A stretch of 64,000 nt of DNA from Geodermatophilus sp. DSM 44513 (GTDB lineage Bacteria > Actinomycetota > Actinomycetes > Mycobacteriales > Geodermatophilaceae). The notes under the pieces were generated by a model that saw only the letters and a program-made list of their open reading frames with translations, ran no database searches and was not told where the DNA came from. Below, piece by piece: positions 51,323 through 61,637 of the stretch. The stretch's first letter is position 1. Each line of letters starts with the position of its first letter. The translations under genes and the position numbers were made by a program. The DNA is taken from the NCBI RefSeq assembly GCF_032460525.1, contig NZ_CP135963.1, positions 3,286,001-3,350,000 of the forward strand. The letters run 5' to 3'.

Positions 51323-53371
51323 GTGGCCCCGACCCGACCCGCCGACCGCTACATCAACCGCGAGTTGTCGTGGCTGGACTTCAATGCCCGCGTGCTGGAG
51401 CTGGCGGAGGACGACTCCGTGCCGCTGCTGGAGCGGGTGAAGTTCCTGGCGATCTTCGCGGGCAACCTCGACGAGTTCTACATGGTCCGCATCGCCGGCC
51501 TCAAGCGCCGGCAGAGCACCGGGCTGACCGTCCGCTCACCCGACGGGCTGACCATCCGCGAGCAGCTCGCGCGGGTGAGCGAGCGGACCCGCGACCTGGT
51601 GCACCGGCACGCCGACGTGTTCACCAAGGACATCACCCCGCGGCTGGAGGAGGCCGGGATCCGGATCGTGCGCTGGCACGACCTGGGCGAGGCGGAGGTG
51701 CCGCGGCTGCGGGAGTACTTCCGCGACCAGGTGTTCCCGGTGCTCACGCCGCTGGCGGTCGACCCGGCGCACCCGTTCCCCTACATCAGCGGCCTGTCGC
51801 TGAACCTCGCCGTCCGGGTGCGCGACCCCGACACCGACGCCGCGCGCTTCGCCCGGCTCAAGGTGCCCAACAACGTGCCGCGGTTCGTGCCGGTGGCCGT
51901 CGACTCGACCGCGGCCTACCTGCCGCTGGAGGACCTCATCGCCGCGCACCTGCCGGCGCTGTTCCCCGGCCTGGACGTCATCGACCACCACCTGTTCCGG
52001 GTCACCCGCAACGCCGACCTGGAGGTCGAGGAGGACCGCGACGAGGACCTGCTGCAGGCCCTCGAGCGCGAGCTGGCCCGCCGCCGGTTCGGGCCGGCGG
52101 TGCGGCTGGAGGTCGCCGAGCCGATGCACCCGGAGGTCCTGCAGGTGCTGGTCTCGGAGCTGGAGGTGGACGCCTCCGACGTCGTCCACGTGCCCGGCCT
52201 GCTGGACCTCGCCGCACTCTGGGAGCTCTACGGGGTGGACCGCCCCGAGCTCAAGGACGAGCCGTTCGTGCCGGCCACCCACCCGCGCCTGTCCGAGGGC
52301 GAGACCCCGAAGAGCGTGTTCGCCACGCTGCGCGAGGGCGACGTGCTCGTCCACCACCCCTACCACTCGTTCGCGACCAGCGTGCAGCGCTTCATCGAGC
52401 AGGCCGCCGCCGACCCGGGCGTGCTGGCCATCAAGCAGACGCTGTACCGCACCTCGGGTGACTCCCCGATCGTCAACGCGCTCATCGACGCCGCGCAGGC
52501 CGGCAAGCAGGTCGTCGTCCTCGTGGAGATCAAGGCGCGCTTCGACGAGGAGGCCAACATCAGCTGGGCCCGGTCGCTGGAGCGGGCCGGGTGCCACGTC
52601 GTCTACGGCCTGGTGGGCCTGAAGACGCACTGCAAGACCGCGCTGGTGGTGCGCCGGGAGGGCGCGCTGATCCGCCGCTACTGCCACATCGGCACGGGCA
52701 ACTACAACCCCAAGACCGCCCGGCTCTACGAGGACCTCGGCGTCCTCACGGCCGACCCGCGGGTGGGCGCGGACCTCACCGACCTGTTCAACACCCTGAC
52801 CGGCTACTCCCGCCAGACGTCCTACCGCCGGCTGATGGTGGCCCCGCACGGGATCCGCACCGGGCTGCTGGAGAAGATCCGGCGGGAGGCCCGGAACGCC
52901 CGCGAGGGGCTGCCGGCCGGCATCCGGGTCAAGGTGAACTCCCTCGTCGACGAGGAGCTCATCGACGCCCTCTACGAGGCGGCGGCGGCCGGCGTCCCCG
53001 TGGAGCTGCTGATCCGCGGCATCTGCTCGCTGCGCCCCGGCGTCCCGGGCTTGTCGGACAACGTGCGGGTGCGCTCGATCGTGGGCCGTTTCCTGGAGCA
53101 CTCGCGGGTGATCTGGTTCGCCGCCGGCGGGGACGGCGAGTGGTGGCTGGGCAGCTCGGACCTCATGCACCGCAACCTCGACCGCCGCGTCGAGGTGCTG
53201 CTCCGGGTCTGCGACGACGCCGCCGAGCGCCAGCTGCAGGAGACCTTCGACGGGGCGATGACCGAGGGCGTGCGCTGCTGGGAGCTGGGCAGCGACGGCG
53301 CCTGGACGCGCACCGGTGGGCGGGACTACCAGGCCGGGCTGATGGCCGCGGCGGTCGACCATGCCGGCTGA
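51323..53371 (+). CDS. ppk1: Polyphosphate kinase 1
   Basis: PPK1 polymerises ATP gamma-phosphate into polyphosphate. The 682-residue protein begins with [20 protein letters not shown]. It carries the first phospho-histidine-loop motif [20 protein letters not shown] and a second conserved site at [35 protein letters not shown] lies between. GTG at 51323. The C-terminus overlaps the mutT1 start by 11 bases, so the two proteins are probably co-produced. Confidence 0.97.
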   Translation: MAPTRPADRYINRELSWLDFNARVLELAEDDSVPLLERVKFLAIFAGNLDEFYMVRIAGLKRRQSTGLTVRSPDGLTIREQLARVSERTRDLVHRHADVFTKDITPRLEEAGIRIVRWHDLGEAEVPRLREYFRDQVFPVLTPLAVDPAHPFPYISGLSLNLAVRVRDPDTDAARFARLKVPNNVPRFVPVAVDSTAAYLPLEDLIAAHLPALFPGLDVIDHHLFRVTRNADLEVEEDRDEDLLQALERELARRRFGPAVRLEVAEPMHPEVLQVLVSELEVDASDVVHVPGLLDLAALWELYGVDRPELKDEPFVPATHPRLSEGETPKSVFATLREGDVLVHHPYHSFATSVQRFIEQAAADPGVLAIKQTLYRTSGDSPIVNALIDAAQAGKQVVVLVEIKARFDEEANISWARSLERAGCHVVYGLVGLKTHCKTALVVRREGALIRRYCHIGTGNYNPKTARLYEDLGVLTADPRVGADLTDLFNTLTGYSRQTSYRRLMVAPHGIRTGLLEKIRREARNAREGLPAGIRVKVNSLVDEELIDALYEAAAAGVPVELLIRGICSLRPGVPGLSDNVRVRSIVGRFLEHSRVIWFAAGGDGEWWLGSSDLMHRNLDRRVEVLLRVCDDAAERQLQETFDGAMTEGVRCWELGSDGAWTRTGGRDYQAGLMAAAVDHAG

Positions 53372-54305
53372 GCCGGGCCGCACGGTGCGCGCGGCCGGGG
53401 GCGCGCTGTGGCGCCCGGCGGCCGACGGCGGCATCGAGACGGCGGTGGTGCACCGCCCGCGCTACGACGACTGGTCGCTGCCCAAGGGCAAGCCGGAGCC
53501 GGGCGAGCACCCGCTGCAGACGGCGGTGCGCGAGGTGGAGGAGGAGACCGGGCTGCAGGTGGTGGTCGGCCGGCGCAGCGTGCGCACGCAGTACCAGGTG
53601 CCGGAGGGGCCCAAGCGGGTCGACTACTGGCTGATGCGGGTCGTCGGCGGGGGCTTCCGCGCCAACCGGGAGGTCGACGAGCTGCGCTGGCTGCCGGTCG
53701 ACCGCGCCTGCGCGCTGGTCACCCACCCGCACGACCGCGCCGTGCTGGCCGACCTGGCGCGCACCGACGTCCCGCGGGAGCCCACCCTGCTGCTGGTCCG
53801 GCACGCCAGGGCCGGCAGCAGGGCGGACTGGGACGGCCCAGACGAGCTGCGGCCGCTGGAGCACCGCGGCCGGCAGCAGGCGCGGCGGCTGGCCGAGGTG
53901 CTGCCGCTGTTCGGGCCGACCGCCGTCCTCTCGGCCCGGCCCACCCGCTGCCGGGACACCGTGGCCCCGCTGGCGCAGCGGCTGGGGACGGTCGTCGGGG
54001 AGGCACCCGAGCTGGGCGAGGAGGAGTTCACCGCCGACCCGCGGGCCGGCCTGGCCACCGTCGAGCGCCTCCTGCGGCCGGTGGACGCCGGCGAGGGGCG
54101 GCCCGCGGTGACCGTCGTGTGCAGCCAGGGCGGGACCATCCCGTCGGTGCTGACCGAGCTCGGCGTGCGCTGGGACGGGGTGCCCGCGCGGGCGCACCCG
54201 CCGGCGGCCAAGGGCAGCACCTGGGTGCTGGGCGGGCGGCCGGGGGCGCTGGCCGCCGACTACCACCGGGACCTCTGGGCCGATCCCGAGGACCCCGCCC
54301 CGTGA
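53361..54305 (+). CDS. mutT1: Nudix-histidine phosphatase fusion, MutT1-like
   Basis: A 314-residue two-domain protein. The Nudix domain (about 8-135) has [20 protein letters not shown] then TGL. The histidine-phosphatase domain (about 140-300) starts [12 protein letters not shown] and ends near [13 protein letters not shown]. Mycobacterial MutT1 (Rv2985) has the same fusion and neighbour and hydrolyses 8-oxo-GTP and diadenosine polyphosphates. The RHA instead of RHG motif keeps the catalytic His. ATG at 53361 overlaps ppk1. Confidence 0.93.
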   Translation: MPAEPGRTVRAAGGALWRPAADGGIETAVVHRPRYDDWSLPKGKPEPGEHPLQTAVREVEEETGLQVVVGRRSVRTQYQVPEGPKRVDYWLMRVVGGGFRANREVDELRWLPVDRACALVTHPHDRAVLADLARTDVPREPTLLLVRHARAGSRADWDGPDELRPLEHRGRQQARRLAEVLPLFGPTAVLSARPTRCRDTVAPLAQRLGTVVGEAPELGEEEFTADPRAGLATVERLLRPVDAGEGRPAVTVVCSQGGTIPSVLTELGVRWDGVPARAHPPAAKGSTWVLGGRPGALAADYHRDLWADPEDPAP

Positions 54306-54315
54306 CGTGCTGGAA

Positions 54316-54371
54316 CGGCCCCCTTCAGGGTCCCGCGACGAGCGTGCGAGTCGTGGGGGGAAGGGGGTCCT
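54316..54371 (-). terminator. Stop-codon palindromic repeat, copy D
   Basis: Begins at the leuD stop on the minus strand: TGAAGGACCCCC. Arms CCCCCTTC (54319-54326) and GAAGGGGG (54360-54367) pair perfectly. The core has CTCGCACGCTCG. It fills the whole 66-bp convergent gap between mutT1 and leuD, where mycobacteria carry hupB. Confidence 0.75.
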
Positions 54372-54971
54372 TCACCTGGCGGGCAGCACCGTGGGCAGCC
54401 AGGCCGGGCGGCGCGCCTCGAACTCCTCGATGTCGGTCAGGTGGCGCTCGGTGAGCCCGACGTCGTCGAGGCCCTCGAGCAGCCGCCAGCGGGTGTAGTC
54501 GTCCACCTCGAACGACACACTGCGCCCGCCGTGGCTGACCTGCTTCCCGCGCAGGTCGACCGTCACCGGGGTGGCCGGGTCGGCTTCCGCCGCGTCCCAC
54601 AGGGCCTCGACCTCGGCCTGGGGCAGGACGACGGTCAGCAGTCCGGACTTGGTCGAGTTGTTCTTGAAGATGTCGGGGAACCGCGAGCTGACCACGACGC
54701 GGAACCCGCCGTCCAGCAGTGCCCAGCAGGCGTGCTCGCGGGAGGAGCCGGTGCCGAAGTCGGGCCCGGCCACCAGGATCGAGGCGCCGGCGTGCTGCGG
54801 CCGGTTGAGCACGAAGTCCGGCTCGTTGCGGCGCCACGCCGAGAACAGCCCGTCCTCGAACCCCGTGCGGGTGATCCGCTTCAGGTACTCCGCCGGGATG
54901 ATCTGGTCGGTGTCGACGGCGCTGCGGCGCAGCGGGGCGACGGTGCCGGTGTGCGTGGTGAACGCGTCCAT
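54372..54971 (-). CDS. leuD: 3-isopropylmalate dehydratase small subunit
   Basis: LeuD is the swivelling small subunit of isopropylmalate isomerase in leucine synthesis. The 199-residue protein shows [20 protein letters not shown], the conserved [19 protein letters not shown] and [21 protein letters not shown] at 54971 is four bases after the leuC stop. The stop codon forms the start of repeat copy D. It is co-transcribed with leuC. Confidence 0.96.
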   Translation of the reverse strand: MDAFTTHTGTVAPLRRSAVDTDQIIPAEYLKRITRTGFEDGLFSAWRRNEPDFVLNRPQHAGASILVAGPDFGTGSSREHACWALLDGGFRVVVSSRFPDIFKNNSTKSGLLTVVLPQAEVEALWDAAEADPATPVTVDLRGKQVSHGGRSVSFEVDDYTRWRLLEGLDDVGLTERHLTDIEEFEARRPAWLPTVLPAR

Positions 54972-54975
54972 CGGG

Positions 54976-56397
54976 TCAGACTCCAGCGGGCTCGGAGGAG
55001 GCCAGGTCGGCGGGGGCGGTCAGCCGCCCGGTCAGCGCGGTGGCGGCGGCGACCGACGGGGAGACCAGGTGGGTGCGCCCGCCCTTGCCCTGCCGGCCCT
55101 GGAAGTTGCGGTTGCTGGTGGAGGCCGCCCGCTCCCCCGGCTGCAGCTGGTCGGGGTTCATGCCCAGGCACATGGAGCAGCCCGCGCCGCGCCACTCCGC
55201 ACCGGCCTCGGTGAACACCCGGTCCAGCCCCTCGGCCTCGGCCTGCAGCTTCACCCCGACCGACCCGGGGACGACGAGCATCCGGGTGCCGGCGTCGATC
55301 CGCCTGCCACGCAGCAGCGCCGCGGCGGTGCGCAGGTCCTCGATGCGGCCGTTGGTGCACGAGCCGAGGAAGACGGTGTCCACCTCGATCTCGCGCAGCG
55401 GCGTGCCCGGGGTCAGCCCCATGTAGGCCAGCGCCTGCTCGACGGCCCGGCGCTCGTCCTCGTCAGCCACGGCCGCCGGGTCGGGCACCGACCCGGAGAT
55501 CGGCAGGCCCTGGCCGGGGTTGGTGCCCCAGGTGACGAAGGGGGCCAGCGACGCGGCGTCCAGGACGACCTCGGTGTCGAAGACGGCGTCCTCGTCGGTG
55601 CGCAGCGTCCGCCAGTGCGCGACGGCGGCGTCCCAGTCCGCGCCCTGCGGGGCGTGCGGGCGGCCGCGGAGGAACGCGAGGGTGGTGTCGTCCGGCGCGA
55701 TCAGGCCGGCGCGGGCGCCGGCCTCGATGGACATGTTGCAGATGGTCATCCGGGCCTCCATCGACAGCGCCTCGATGGCGCTGCCGCGGTACTCGATGAC
55801 GTGGCCCGCGGCGCCGTTGGTGCCGATCCGGGCGATGAGGGCGAGGATGACGTCCTTGGCCGAGACGCCGTCGGGCAGCTCGCCGTCCACGGTGACCGAC
55901 ATCTGCTTCGCCCGGTACTGCGGCAGCGTCTGGGTGGCCAGGACGTGCTCGACCTCGCTGGTGCCGATGCCGAAGGCCAGCGCGCCGAAGGCGCCGTGGG
56001 TGGAGGTGTGGCTGTCGCCGCAGACGATGGTCGTGCCGGGCTGGGTCAGGCCCAGCTGCGGGCCGATGACGTGCACGATGCCCTGGTCGCGGTCGCCCAT
56101 CGGCGCCTGGCGCAGCCCGAACTCGGCGGCGTTGCGGCGCAGCGCCTCGATCTGGGCGCGGCTCACCGGGTCGGCGATGGGGCGCAGGAGGTCCTGGGTC
56201 GGGACGTTGTGGTCCTCGGTGGTCATCGTCAGGTCGGGACGGCGGACCGTGCGACCGGAGGCGCGCAGGCCGTCGAAGGCCTGCGGGCTGGTGACCTCGT
56301 GCACCAGGTGCAGGTCGATGTAGAGCAGGTCCGGCTCGCCCGCGGCGCTGCGCACCACGTGGGCGTCGTAGACCTTCTCCGCCAGGGTCTTCGGCAC
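54976..56397 (-). CDS. leuC: 3-isopropylmalate dehydratase large subunit
   Basis: LeuC is the [4Fe-4S] large subunit of isopropylmalate isomerase. The protein has [31 protein letters not shown], and the cluster Cys in [15 protein letters not shown] and [16 protein letters not shown] at 56397 (473 residues, VPKTLAEKV) is preferred because GGAGGGAC lies seven bases upstream and the length matches relatives. An in-frame ATG at 56451 would add 18 residues. It is divergent from an IclR-type regulator that probably controls it. Confidence 0.95.
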   Translation of the reverse strand: MPKTLAEKVYDAHVVRSAAGEPDLLYIDLHLVHEVTSPQAFDGLRASGRTVRRPDLTMTTEDHNVPTQDLLRPIADPVSRAQIEALRRNAAEFGLRQAPMGDRDQGIVHVIGPQLGLTQPGTTIVCGDSHTSTHGAFGALAFGIGTSEVEHVLATQTLPQYRAKQMSVTVDGELPDGVSAKDVILALIARIGTNGAAGHVIEYRGSAIEALSMEARMTICNMSIEAGARAGLIAPDDTTLAFLRGRPHAPQGADWDAAVAHWRTLRTDEDAVFDTEVVLDAASLAPFVTWGTNPGQGLPISGSVPDPAAVADEDERRAVEQALAYMGLTPGTPLREIEVDTVFLGSCTNGRIEDLRTAAALLRGRRIDAGTRMLVVPGSVGVKLQAEAEGLDRVFTEAGAEWRGAGCSMCLGMNPDQLQPGERAASTSNRNFQGRQGKGGRTHLVSPSVAAATALTGRLTAPADLASSEPAGV

Positions 56398-56459
56398 GGC
56401 GGGTCCCTCCGGGTCGGCGTCGCTCGCGTCCCTCCGCGACCGGCTGGCCATCTCAGCAG

Positions 56460-56482
56460 GTGGGATGCAAGTATTGCTGTGT
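56460..56482. promoter_or_regulatory. Shared leuC/ndgR control region
   Basis: The gap between the divergent genes contains GCAAGTATTGC (56467-56477), a 4+3+4 palindrome and the only A/T-rich site nearby. -10-like AATACT (leftward) and a TATTGC stretch (rightward) overlap it. A regulator bound here would affect both genes. The regulator assignment is inferred from position. Confidence 0.4.
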
Positions 56483-57185
56483 GGGACAGCCTAACCCCGT
56501 CGCCGTCTTGGACAAAGCGGTGGCGATCCTCCGCGCGGTGTCCGCCGAGCCCGCCACCCTCGCCGAGCTGGTCGAGCGGACCGGGCTGCCCCGGGCGACC
56601 GCGCACCGGCTCGCCGTCGCCCTCGAGGGGCACCGCCTGGTGCGCCGCACCCCGGCCGGCGCCTGGGCCCCCGGGCCGGCCCTGGGCGAGCTCGGCGGTG
56701 GCGGGGTCGCCGACCTCGCCGCGGTCGCCGGCCGGCACCTGGTGGCGCTGCGGGACGCCAGCGGGGAGAGCGCCCAGTTCTACGTCCGCGACGGCGCCAG
56801 CCGGGTGTGCGTGGCCGCCGCCGAGCGGGCACACGGGCTGCGCGACACCGTGCCGGTCGGGGCGCGGCTGCCGATGACCGCGGGCTCGGCGGCCCACGCG
56901 CTGCTGGCCTTCGCCCCCGCTGACGAGGTCACCCCGCTGCTACCGGCCGCCAGCTTCACCGCCCGCACACTGCTCGACGTCCGCCGTCGCGGCTGGGCGC
57001 ACAGCATCGCCGAGCGCGAGCCCGGGGTGGCCTCGCTGTCCGCGCCGGTCCGCGACGCCGGGGGCGGGGTGCTGGGCGCGGTCTCCGTCTCCGGCCCGGT
57101 GGAGCGGCTGGGCCGCCGTCCGGCGCCCGAGGTGGTCGGCGCGGTGCTGGAGGCCGCCGGCGCCATCGCCCGCGCCGCCAGGTGA
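56481..57185 (+). CDS. ndgR: IclR family regulator, NdgR/LtbR-type
   Basis: A 234-residue IclR regulator. The N-terminal winged helix has [20 protein letters not shown]. The C-terminal effector domain shows [20 protein letters not shown] and [20 protein letters not shown]. NdgR (Streptomyces) and LtbR (Corynebacterium) are divergent from leuCD and control leucine synthesis, so the same role is likely. GTG at 56481 gives [23 protein letters not shown] at 56460 would add a short Cys-rich peptide. Confidence 0.88.
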   Translation: MGQPNPVAVLDKAVAILRAVSAEPATLAELVERTGLPRATAHRLAVALEGHRLVRRTPAGAWAPGPALGELGGGGVADLAAVAGRHLVALRDASGESAQFYVRDGASRVCVAAAERAHGLRDTVPVGARLPMTAGSAAHALLAFAPADEVTPLLPAASFTARTLLDVRRRGWAHSIAEREPGVASLSAPVRDAGGGVLGAVSVSGPVERLGRRPAPEVVGAVLEAAGAIARAAR

Positions 57186-57186
57186 C

Positions 57187-57235
57187 GCAGGGGCCCGCTG
57201 CGAGCCTGCGAGCCGTGGGGGCCGGGGTCCTCTCC
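57187..57235 (-). terminator. Stop-codon palindromic repeat, copy E (degenerate)
   Basis: The left half matches the family and starts at the stop of the small membrane protein: TGAGGAGAGGACCCC. The core CTCGCAGGCTCG is also present. The far arm is cut short by the end of the regulator gene, leaving only a weak GGCCC/GGGCC stem. It lies between convergent genes. Confidence 0.6.
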
Positions 57236-57532
57236 TCAGGGCGCCGGCGGCCGCTCCTCGTCGCCGGTGACGTCGGCGCCGGGGTCGACGACCACCGGGC
57301 GCAGCCGCGACCACAGCGCGAACGCCGCGGCGAACAGCAGCATCCCGGCACCGGCCCACAGGTTGGCGTCCACGCCACCGGTCTTGGCCTCGGCCTCGGC
57401 GCCGTCCACCAGGCCGACGACGACGAGGACCACGCCGTAGAAGCCGATGAGCGCCGCGATCACGTTGCGGACGTCGTAGGCGCCGGCCGCGTGCCGCTCA
57501 CCGGCGGGCGCCTCGCCCCCGCTGCTGCCCAT
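57236..57532 (-). CDS. Small membrane protein linked to the symporter
   Basis: A 98-residue protein with two predicted membrane helices (VIAALIGFYGVVLVVVGLV and LWAGAGMLLFAAAFALWSRL) and polar ends. No named family is recognised. ATG at 57532 follows GGCGGAGGAGGG five bases upstream. An ATG at 57562 overlapping the symporter stop is possible. Its place directly after a sodium:solute symporter suggests an accessory subunit, but this is inference. Confidence 0.7.
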   Translation of the reverse strand: MGSSGGEAPAGERHAAGAYDVRNVIAALIGFYGVVLVVVGLVDGAEAEAKTGGVDANLWAGAGMLLFAAAFALWSRLRPVVVDPGADVTGDEERPPAP

Positions 57533-57561
57533 CGGGCCCTCCTCCGCCGACCGGCCCGCCA

Positions 57562-59226
57562 TCAGGCGAACGCCACGTTGAGCGCGATCACCATGACCAG
57601 CGCGACCCCGGCCAGCTTGGTCGGCGACCGGTACCAGGGCAACCGGCCGGCGTCGGGGTCGGTGCGCTGCTCCCGGGGCGTCTCGGAGTAGACCAGCCCG
57701 GCCAGCGCGGCGACCGGCTTGGGCTCGGTCACCCGGCTGACCGCGACGCTGACCACGACGTCGACGACGAACGCCGCCCCGGCGGCCACGAAGGCCGCGC
57801 CCTGGCCGGGCAGGGAGATGAGCCCGGTCTCGTTGGCGAGGAAGACCGTGACGGCGGCCAGCGTGCCGGAGACCAGCCCGACCCAGCCGGCCGTCGGCGT
57901 CATCCGCTTCCAGAACATGCCGAGGATGAAGGTGGCGAACAGCGGGGCGTTGAAGAACCCGAACAGCGTCTGCAGGTACTCCATCAGGTTGCTGTAGCCG
58001 GCGGCGATGAACGCCGTCCCGATGGCCACCACCGTCGCACCGACCGTGGCCAGCCGGCCGATCCGCAGGTAGTAGGCGTCGGGGCGGTCCCGGCGGACGT
58101 AGGTCTGCCACAGGTCGTAGCTGAAGACGGTGTTGAAGGCGGAGATGTTGGCCGCCATGCCGGCCATGAAGGAGGCCAGCAGGCCGGCGATCGCCACGCC
58201 CAGCAGCCCGTTGGGCAGCACGTCCCGGACGAGGGCCAGCAGCGCCTCGTTGTAGGTGATCGGGCTGTCCGCGCCCTCCTTGAGCGCGCGCACCTCCGGC
58301 ACGATCGCGGCGGCGACCATCCCGGGGACGACGACCAGGAACGGGATGAACATCTTCGGGAAGGCCCCGATCACCGGGGTGCTGCGCGCCGCGGACATCG
58401 AGTGGGTCGCCATCGCCCGCTGCACCTCGACGAAGTTCGTCGTCCAGTAGCCGAAGGACAGCACGAAGCCCAGGCCGAACACGATGCCGAGCGTCGACCA
58501 CACCGGGCTGGCGAAGCCGGACAGGTCGGTGGCCGGCCAGGTCGACAGCGGGTCGGTGTACCCCGGCGTCCCGGTCACCGCGTCGACGAAGCCGCCGAGG
58601 CCCCCGACCCGGTTGAGGCCGATGAGGGTGAGCGGCAGCAGCGCGGCGACGATGACGAAGAACTGCAGCACCTCGTTGTAGATGGCCGCCGACAGCCCGC
58701 CGAGGGTGATGTAGCTGAGGACCACGGCGGCCGCGACGATCAGCGACACCCACAGCGGCCAGCCCAGCAGCGCCTCGACGATGGTGGCCAGCAGGAACAG
58801 GTTGATGCCGGCGATGAGCACCTGCGCCAGGGCGAAGGAGACCGCGTTGACCAGGTGCGCGCCGGTGCCGAACCGGCGGAGCATGAACTCCGGGACGCTG
58901 CGCACCTTCGACCCGTAGTAGAAGGGCATCATCACGATGGCCAGGAAGAGCATCGCGGGGACGGCGCCGATCCAGAAGTAGTGCATGGTCGGGAAGCCGT
59001 ACTGGGCGCCGTTGGCCGACATGCCGATGATCTCGACCGCGCCCAGGTTGGCCGAGACGAACGCCAGCCCGGTCACCCACGCGGGCAGCGACCGGCCGGA
59101 CAGGAAGAAGTCCAGGCTGTCGGACACCCGGCGGCGGGCGGCGACGCCGATCAGCAGCACGACGGCGAAGTAGGCGGCGACCAGCAGGTAGTCGACGAAC
59201 GAGGCGTCCAGGCGCAGGGCGTCCAC
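57562..59226 (-). CDS. Sodium:solute symporter (SSS/SGLT family), probable sugar transporter
   Basis: A 554-residue SSS permease with about 13-14 helices. Family sites include LSGRSLPAWVTGLAFVSANL, GLSAAIYNEVLQFFVIVAAL and SFMAGMAANISAFNTVFSYD. The long polar C-terminal end (EPKPVAALAGLVYSETPREQ) precedes a final helix. Location after galT and galK suggests galactose or a galactoside as substrate, as in the Vibrio SGLT. GTG at 59226 has GGAGG upstream. Confidence 0.88.
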   Translation of the reverse strand: MDALRLDASFVDYLLVAAYFAVVLLIGVAARRRVSDSLDFFLSGRSLPAWVTGLAFVSANLGAVEIIGMSANGAQYGFPTMHYFWIGAVPAMLFLAIVMMPFYYGSKVRSVPEFMLRRFGTGAHLVNAVSFALAQVLIAGINLFLLATIVEALLGWPLWVSLIVAAAVVLSYITLGGLSAAIYNEVLQFFVIVAALLPLTLIGLNRVGGLGGFVDAVTGTPGYTDPLSTWPATDLSGFASPVWSTLGIVFGLGFVLSFGYWTTNFVEVQRAMATHSMSAARSTPVIGAFPKMFIPFLVVVPGMVAAAIVPEVRALKEGADSPITYNEALLALVRDVLPNGLLGVAIAGLLASFMAGMAANISAFNTVFSYDLWQTYVRRDRPDAYYLRIGRLATVGATVVAIGTAFIAAGYSNLMEYLQTLFGFFNAPLFATFILGMFWKRMTPTAGWVGLVSGTLAAVTVFLANETGLISLPGQGAAFVAAGAAFVVDVVVSVAVSRVTEPKPVAALAGLVYSETPREQRTDPDAGRLPWYRSPTKLAGVALVMVIALNVAFA

Positions 59227-59257
59227 GGGTGGCGGGCCTCCGGTGTCGGGGGGTGGG

Positions 59258-60415
59258 TCAGGCCAGGCGCCGGGCGCCCGCGGACGGCACCACCGCGAAG
59301 GCACGGGGCGCGGCGAAGCCCTGCTGCGCGAAGCGGTCGGTGACCGCCCGGGCGACGGCGTCGGTGCGGGCGGCGTCCACGAGGACGACGGCGCTGCCGC
59401 CGAACCCGCCACCGACCATGCGGGCACCGGCGGCGCCGGCGGCCAGCGCGGTGTCCACGCAGGTGTCGAGCTCCACGGTGGAGATGCCGAAGTCGTCGCG
59501 CAGCGAGGCGTGCCCGGCGGTGAGCACCGGCCCGATCGCCGCCGGACCGCGGTCGCCCCGCAGCAGCGCCACGACCTCCAGCACCCGGGCGTTCTCGGTG
59601 ACGATGTGCCGGGCCCGCCGCAGCAGCACGCCGCCGCCGGGGCTGCCGTCGTCCAGCGCGCCGAGGGCGGCCACGTCCGGGACGTCGCGCAGCGCGGGCA
59701 CGCCGAGCCGGGCGGCGGCCTGCTCGCACTCGCGGCGCCGGTCGCCGTAGCCGCCGGTGGCGTGGTCGTGCGTCGTCCCGGTGTCGACGACGAGCAGCTT
59801 CAGCCCGGCCGCCCGCAGGTCCAGCGGCACCTGCTCGGTGCTGCGGTCCCGGGTGTCGAGGAACAGTGCGTGCCCGGCGGTGCACAGCAGCGACGCGGAC
59901 TGGTCGAGGATGCCGGTCGGGGCGCCGACGAAGTCGTTCTCCGCGCGCCGGGCGACGTCGACCAGGTCGGCCGCGGCGAGGTCGGGCGCGGCCAGGTCGC
60001 GCAGCGCCAGGGCCACCGAGCAGGACAGCGCGGCCGACGAGGACAGGCCCATGCCCGCCGGGACGTCGCCGTCGACCAGCACGCTCACCCCGCCGGGCAC
60101 CCGGTCGCGCAGCGCGTCGACCACCCCGGCGGGGTAGCCGGCCCAGCCACCGGGGTGCCCGGGGGCGAGCTCGGCCACGGCCACCTCCACCCGGTCGCGG
60201 GGGTGCTGCGCGGACACCAGGGCGACCCGCCCGTCGTCGCGTCGGGCGACCGCGGCCCGGGTGGTGTGCGGCAGGGCCACCGGCAGCACGAAGCCGTCGT
60301 TGTAGTCGGTGTGCTCCCCGATCACGTTCACCCGCCCCGGCGCGGCCCAGACCCCCTCGGGGTCGGCGCCGAAGGCCTCCGCGAACGCCGCGCGGGCCGC
60401 GTCCGCCGCCGTCAC
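59258..60415 (-). CDS. galK: Galactokinase
   Basis: GalK phosphorylates galactose at C1, the first Leloir step. The 385-residue GHMP kinase has the galactokinase signature GRVNVIGEHTDYNDGFVLP (about 27-45), the ATP loop PAGMGLSSSAALSCSVAL, and the C-terminal MVGGGFGGSAVVLV. GTG at 60415 overlaps the galT stop (GTGA). The next gene is the SSS symporter, 31 bp on. Confidence 0.96.
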   Translation of the reverse strand: MTAADAARAAFAEAFGADPEGVWAAPGRVNVIGEHTDYNDGFVLPVALPHTTRAAVARRDDGRVALVSAQHPRDRVEVAVAELAPGHPGGWAGYPAGVVDALRDRVPGGVSVLVDGDVPAGMGLSSSAALSCSVALALRDLAAPDLAAADLVDVARRAENDFVGAPTGILDQSASLLCTAGHALFLDTRDRSTEQVPLDLRAAGLKLLVVDTGTTHDHATGGYGDRRRECEQAAARLGVPALRDVPDVAALGALDDGSPGGGVLLRRARHIVTENARVLEVVALLRGDRGPAAIGPVLTAGHASLRDDFGISTVELDTCVDTALAAGAAGARMVGGGFGGSAVVLVDAARTDAVARAVTDRFAQQGFAAPRAFAVVPSAGARRLA

Positions 60416-61503
60416 GGGCGCACGTCCCGCAGCTGCGCGGCGACGTCCTCGGGCACCGTGTCGGTGATGAAGGCACCCATGCCGGACTCCGAGCCGGCCA
60501 GGTACTTCAGCTTGCCCGGGGCCCGGCGCAGCGAGAACAGCTGCAGGTGCAGCCACCAGTCCTCCCGCCCGCGGGTGACCGGCGCCTGGTTCCAGGAGGA
60601 GATGTAGGGCATGGGGGTGTCGAAGCGGCGGGCGAAGCGGCCCAGCACGTCGAGGTAGATGCCGGCCAGCGCGTCCCGCTCGGCGTCGTCGAGGGCCGGG
60701 AGGTCGGGCACCTTGCGGTGCGGGAAGACCTGCAGCTCGTAGGGCCAGCGCGCGGCGGCCGGCACGAACGCCGTCCAGTGCTCGTTGGCGGTGACCACCC
60801 GCGGCCCGGCGCGCTCGGCGGCCAGCACGTCGGCGAACAGGTCCCCGCCGGTGGCCTGCCGGTGCCGCTGCACGGAGGCGAGCAGCTTCTCCACCCGCGG
60901 CGCCGCGAACGGGTAGGCGTAGACCTGCCCGTGCGGGTGGGACAGCGTCACCCCGATCTCCTCGCCGGAGTTCTCGAACACGTAGACCTGCTCGACCCCG
61001 GGGGTGCCCGACAGCTCGGCGGTCCGCTCGGCCCACACGTCGACGACCAGCCGGGCCCGGTCGACGCCCAGGGTGGCGAAGGACCGGTCGTGCTCGCTGG
61101 TGAACACGACGACCTCGCAGCGGCCGAAGCCGGGCCGCAGCCCGGTCAGCGGGGCGCCGGGGGCGGTCGGGGGCACGTCGCGCTCGACGGCGGTGGCCAG
61201 GGAGGGGAACCGGTTCTCGAAGACGACCACCTGGTAGTCGGCCTCGGGGACCTCGGTGGGCTCCTTGCCGGGCCGGGTCGGGCACAGCGGGCACAGGTCG
61301 GCCGGCGGCAGGAAGGTGCGCGTCTGCCGGTGCGAGGCCAGCACGACCCACTCCCCCAGCAGCGGGTCGAAGCGCAGCTGCGAGCGGGTGCTGACCGGCG
61401 GCAGGTCGCGCGGGTCCTCGGCGGTGCGCGGGGGGGCGGTGTCACCGGCGTCGAAGTAGAGGACCTCCCGGCCGTCGGCCAGCCGACGACTCGTCCGGAT
61501 CAC
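60412..61503 (-). CDS. galT: Galactose-1-phosphate uridylyltransferase
   Basis: GalT exchanges galactose-1-phosphate with UDP-glucose. The 363-residue HIT-superfamily enzyme has the zinc Cys pair CPLC (71-74) and the active-site triad HPHGQVYAYP (189-198, nucleophile His191). The second half contains PYISSWNQAPV and WWLHLQLFSLRR. GTG at 61503 is chosen, with GGAAGG about a dozen bases upstream. It leads the galT-galK-symporter operon; no galE is in the window. Confidence 0.95.
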   Translation of the reverse strand: MIRTSRRLADGREVLYFDAGDTAPPRTAEDPRDLPPVSTRSQLRFDPLLGEWVVLASHRQTRTFLPPADLCPLCPTRPGKEPTEVPEADYQVVVFENRFPSLATAVERDVPPTAPGAPLTGLRPGFGRCEVVVFTSEHDRSFATLGVDRARLVVDVWAERTAELSGTPGVEQVYVFENSGEEIGVTLSHPHGQVYAYPFAAPRVEKLLASVQRHRQATGGDLFADVLAAERAGPRVVTANEHWTAFVPAAARWPYELQVFPHRKVPDLPALDDAERDALAGIYLDVLGRFARRFDTPMPYISSWNQAPVTRGREDWWLHLQLFSLRRAPGKLKYLAGSESGMGAFITDTVPEDVAAQLRDVRP

Positions 61504-61596
61504 CGCGCGTCCCGCCCTTCCGTCACTGTGGGTGAGCAACCCCGGAGACGCTAGACCTGCCGTCCCTCCCGGGCCAACCCGACCCCCGGCACGGCG

Positions 61597-61627
61597 AGAG
61601 CCCCCGGCCGGGGTGGCCGGGGGCTCT
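61597..61627 (-). terminator. Terminator after tRNA-Glu
   Basis: A perfect 13-bp stem, AGAGCCCCCGGCC (61597-61609) with 61615-61627, around a five-base loop. It lies ten bases past the 3' end of tRNA-Glu on the minus strand and separates the tRNA transcript from galT. Confidence 0.9.
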
Positions 61628-61637
61628 GGCACGGGCG

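Noticed and set aside
54306..54371. A hidden HU (hupB) gene between mutT1 and leuD
   Set aside because: Only 66 bp are available and they are the palindromic element.
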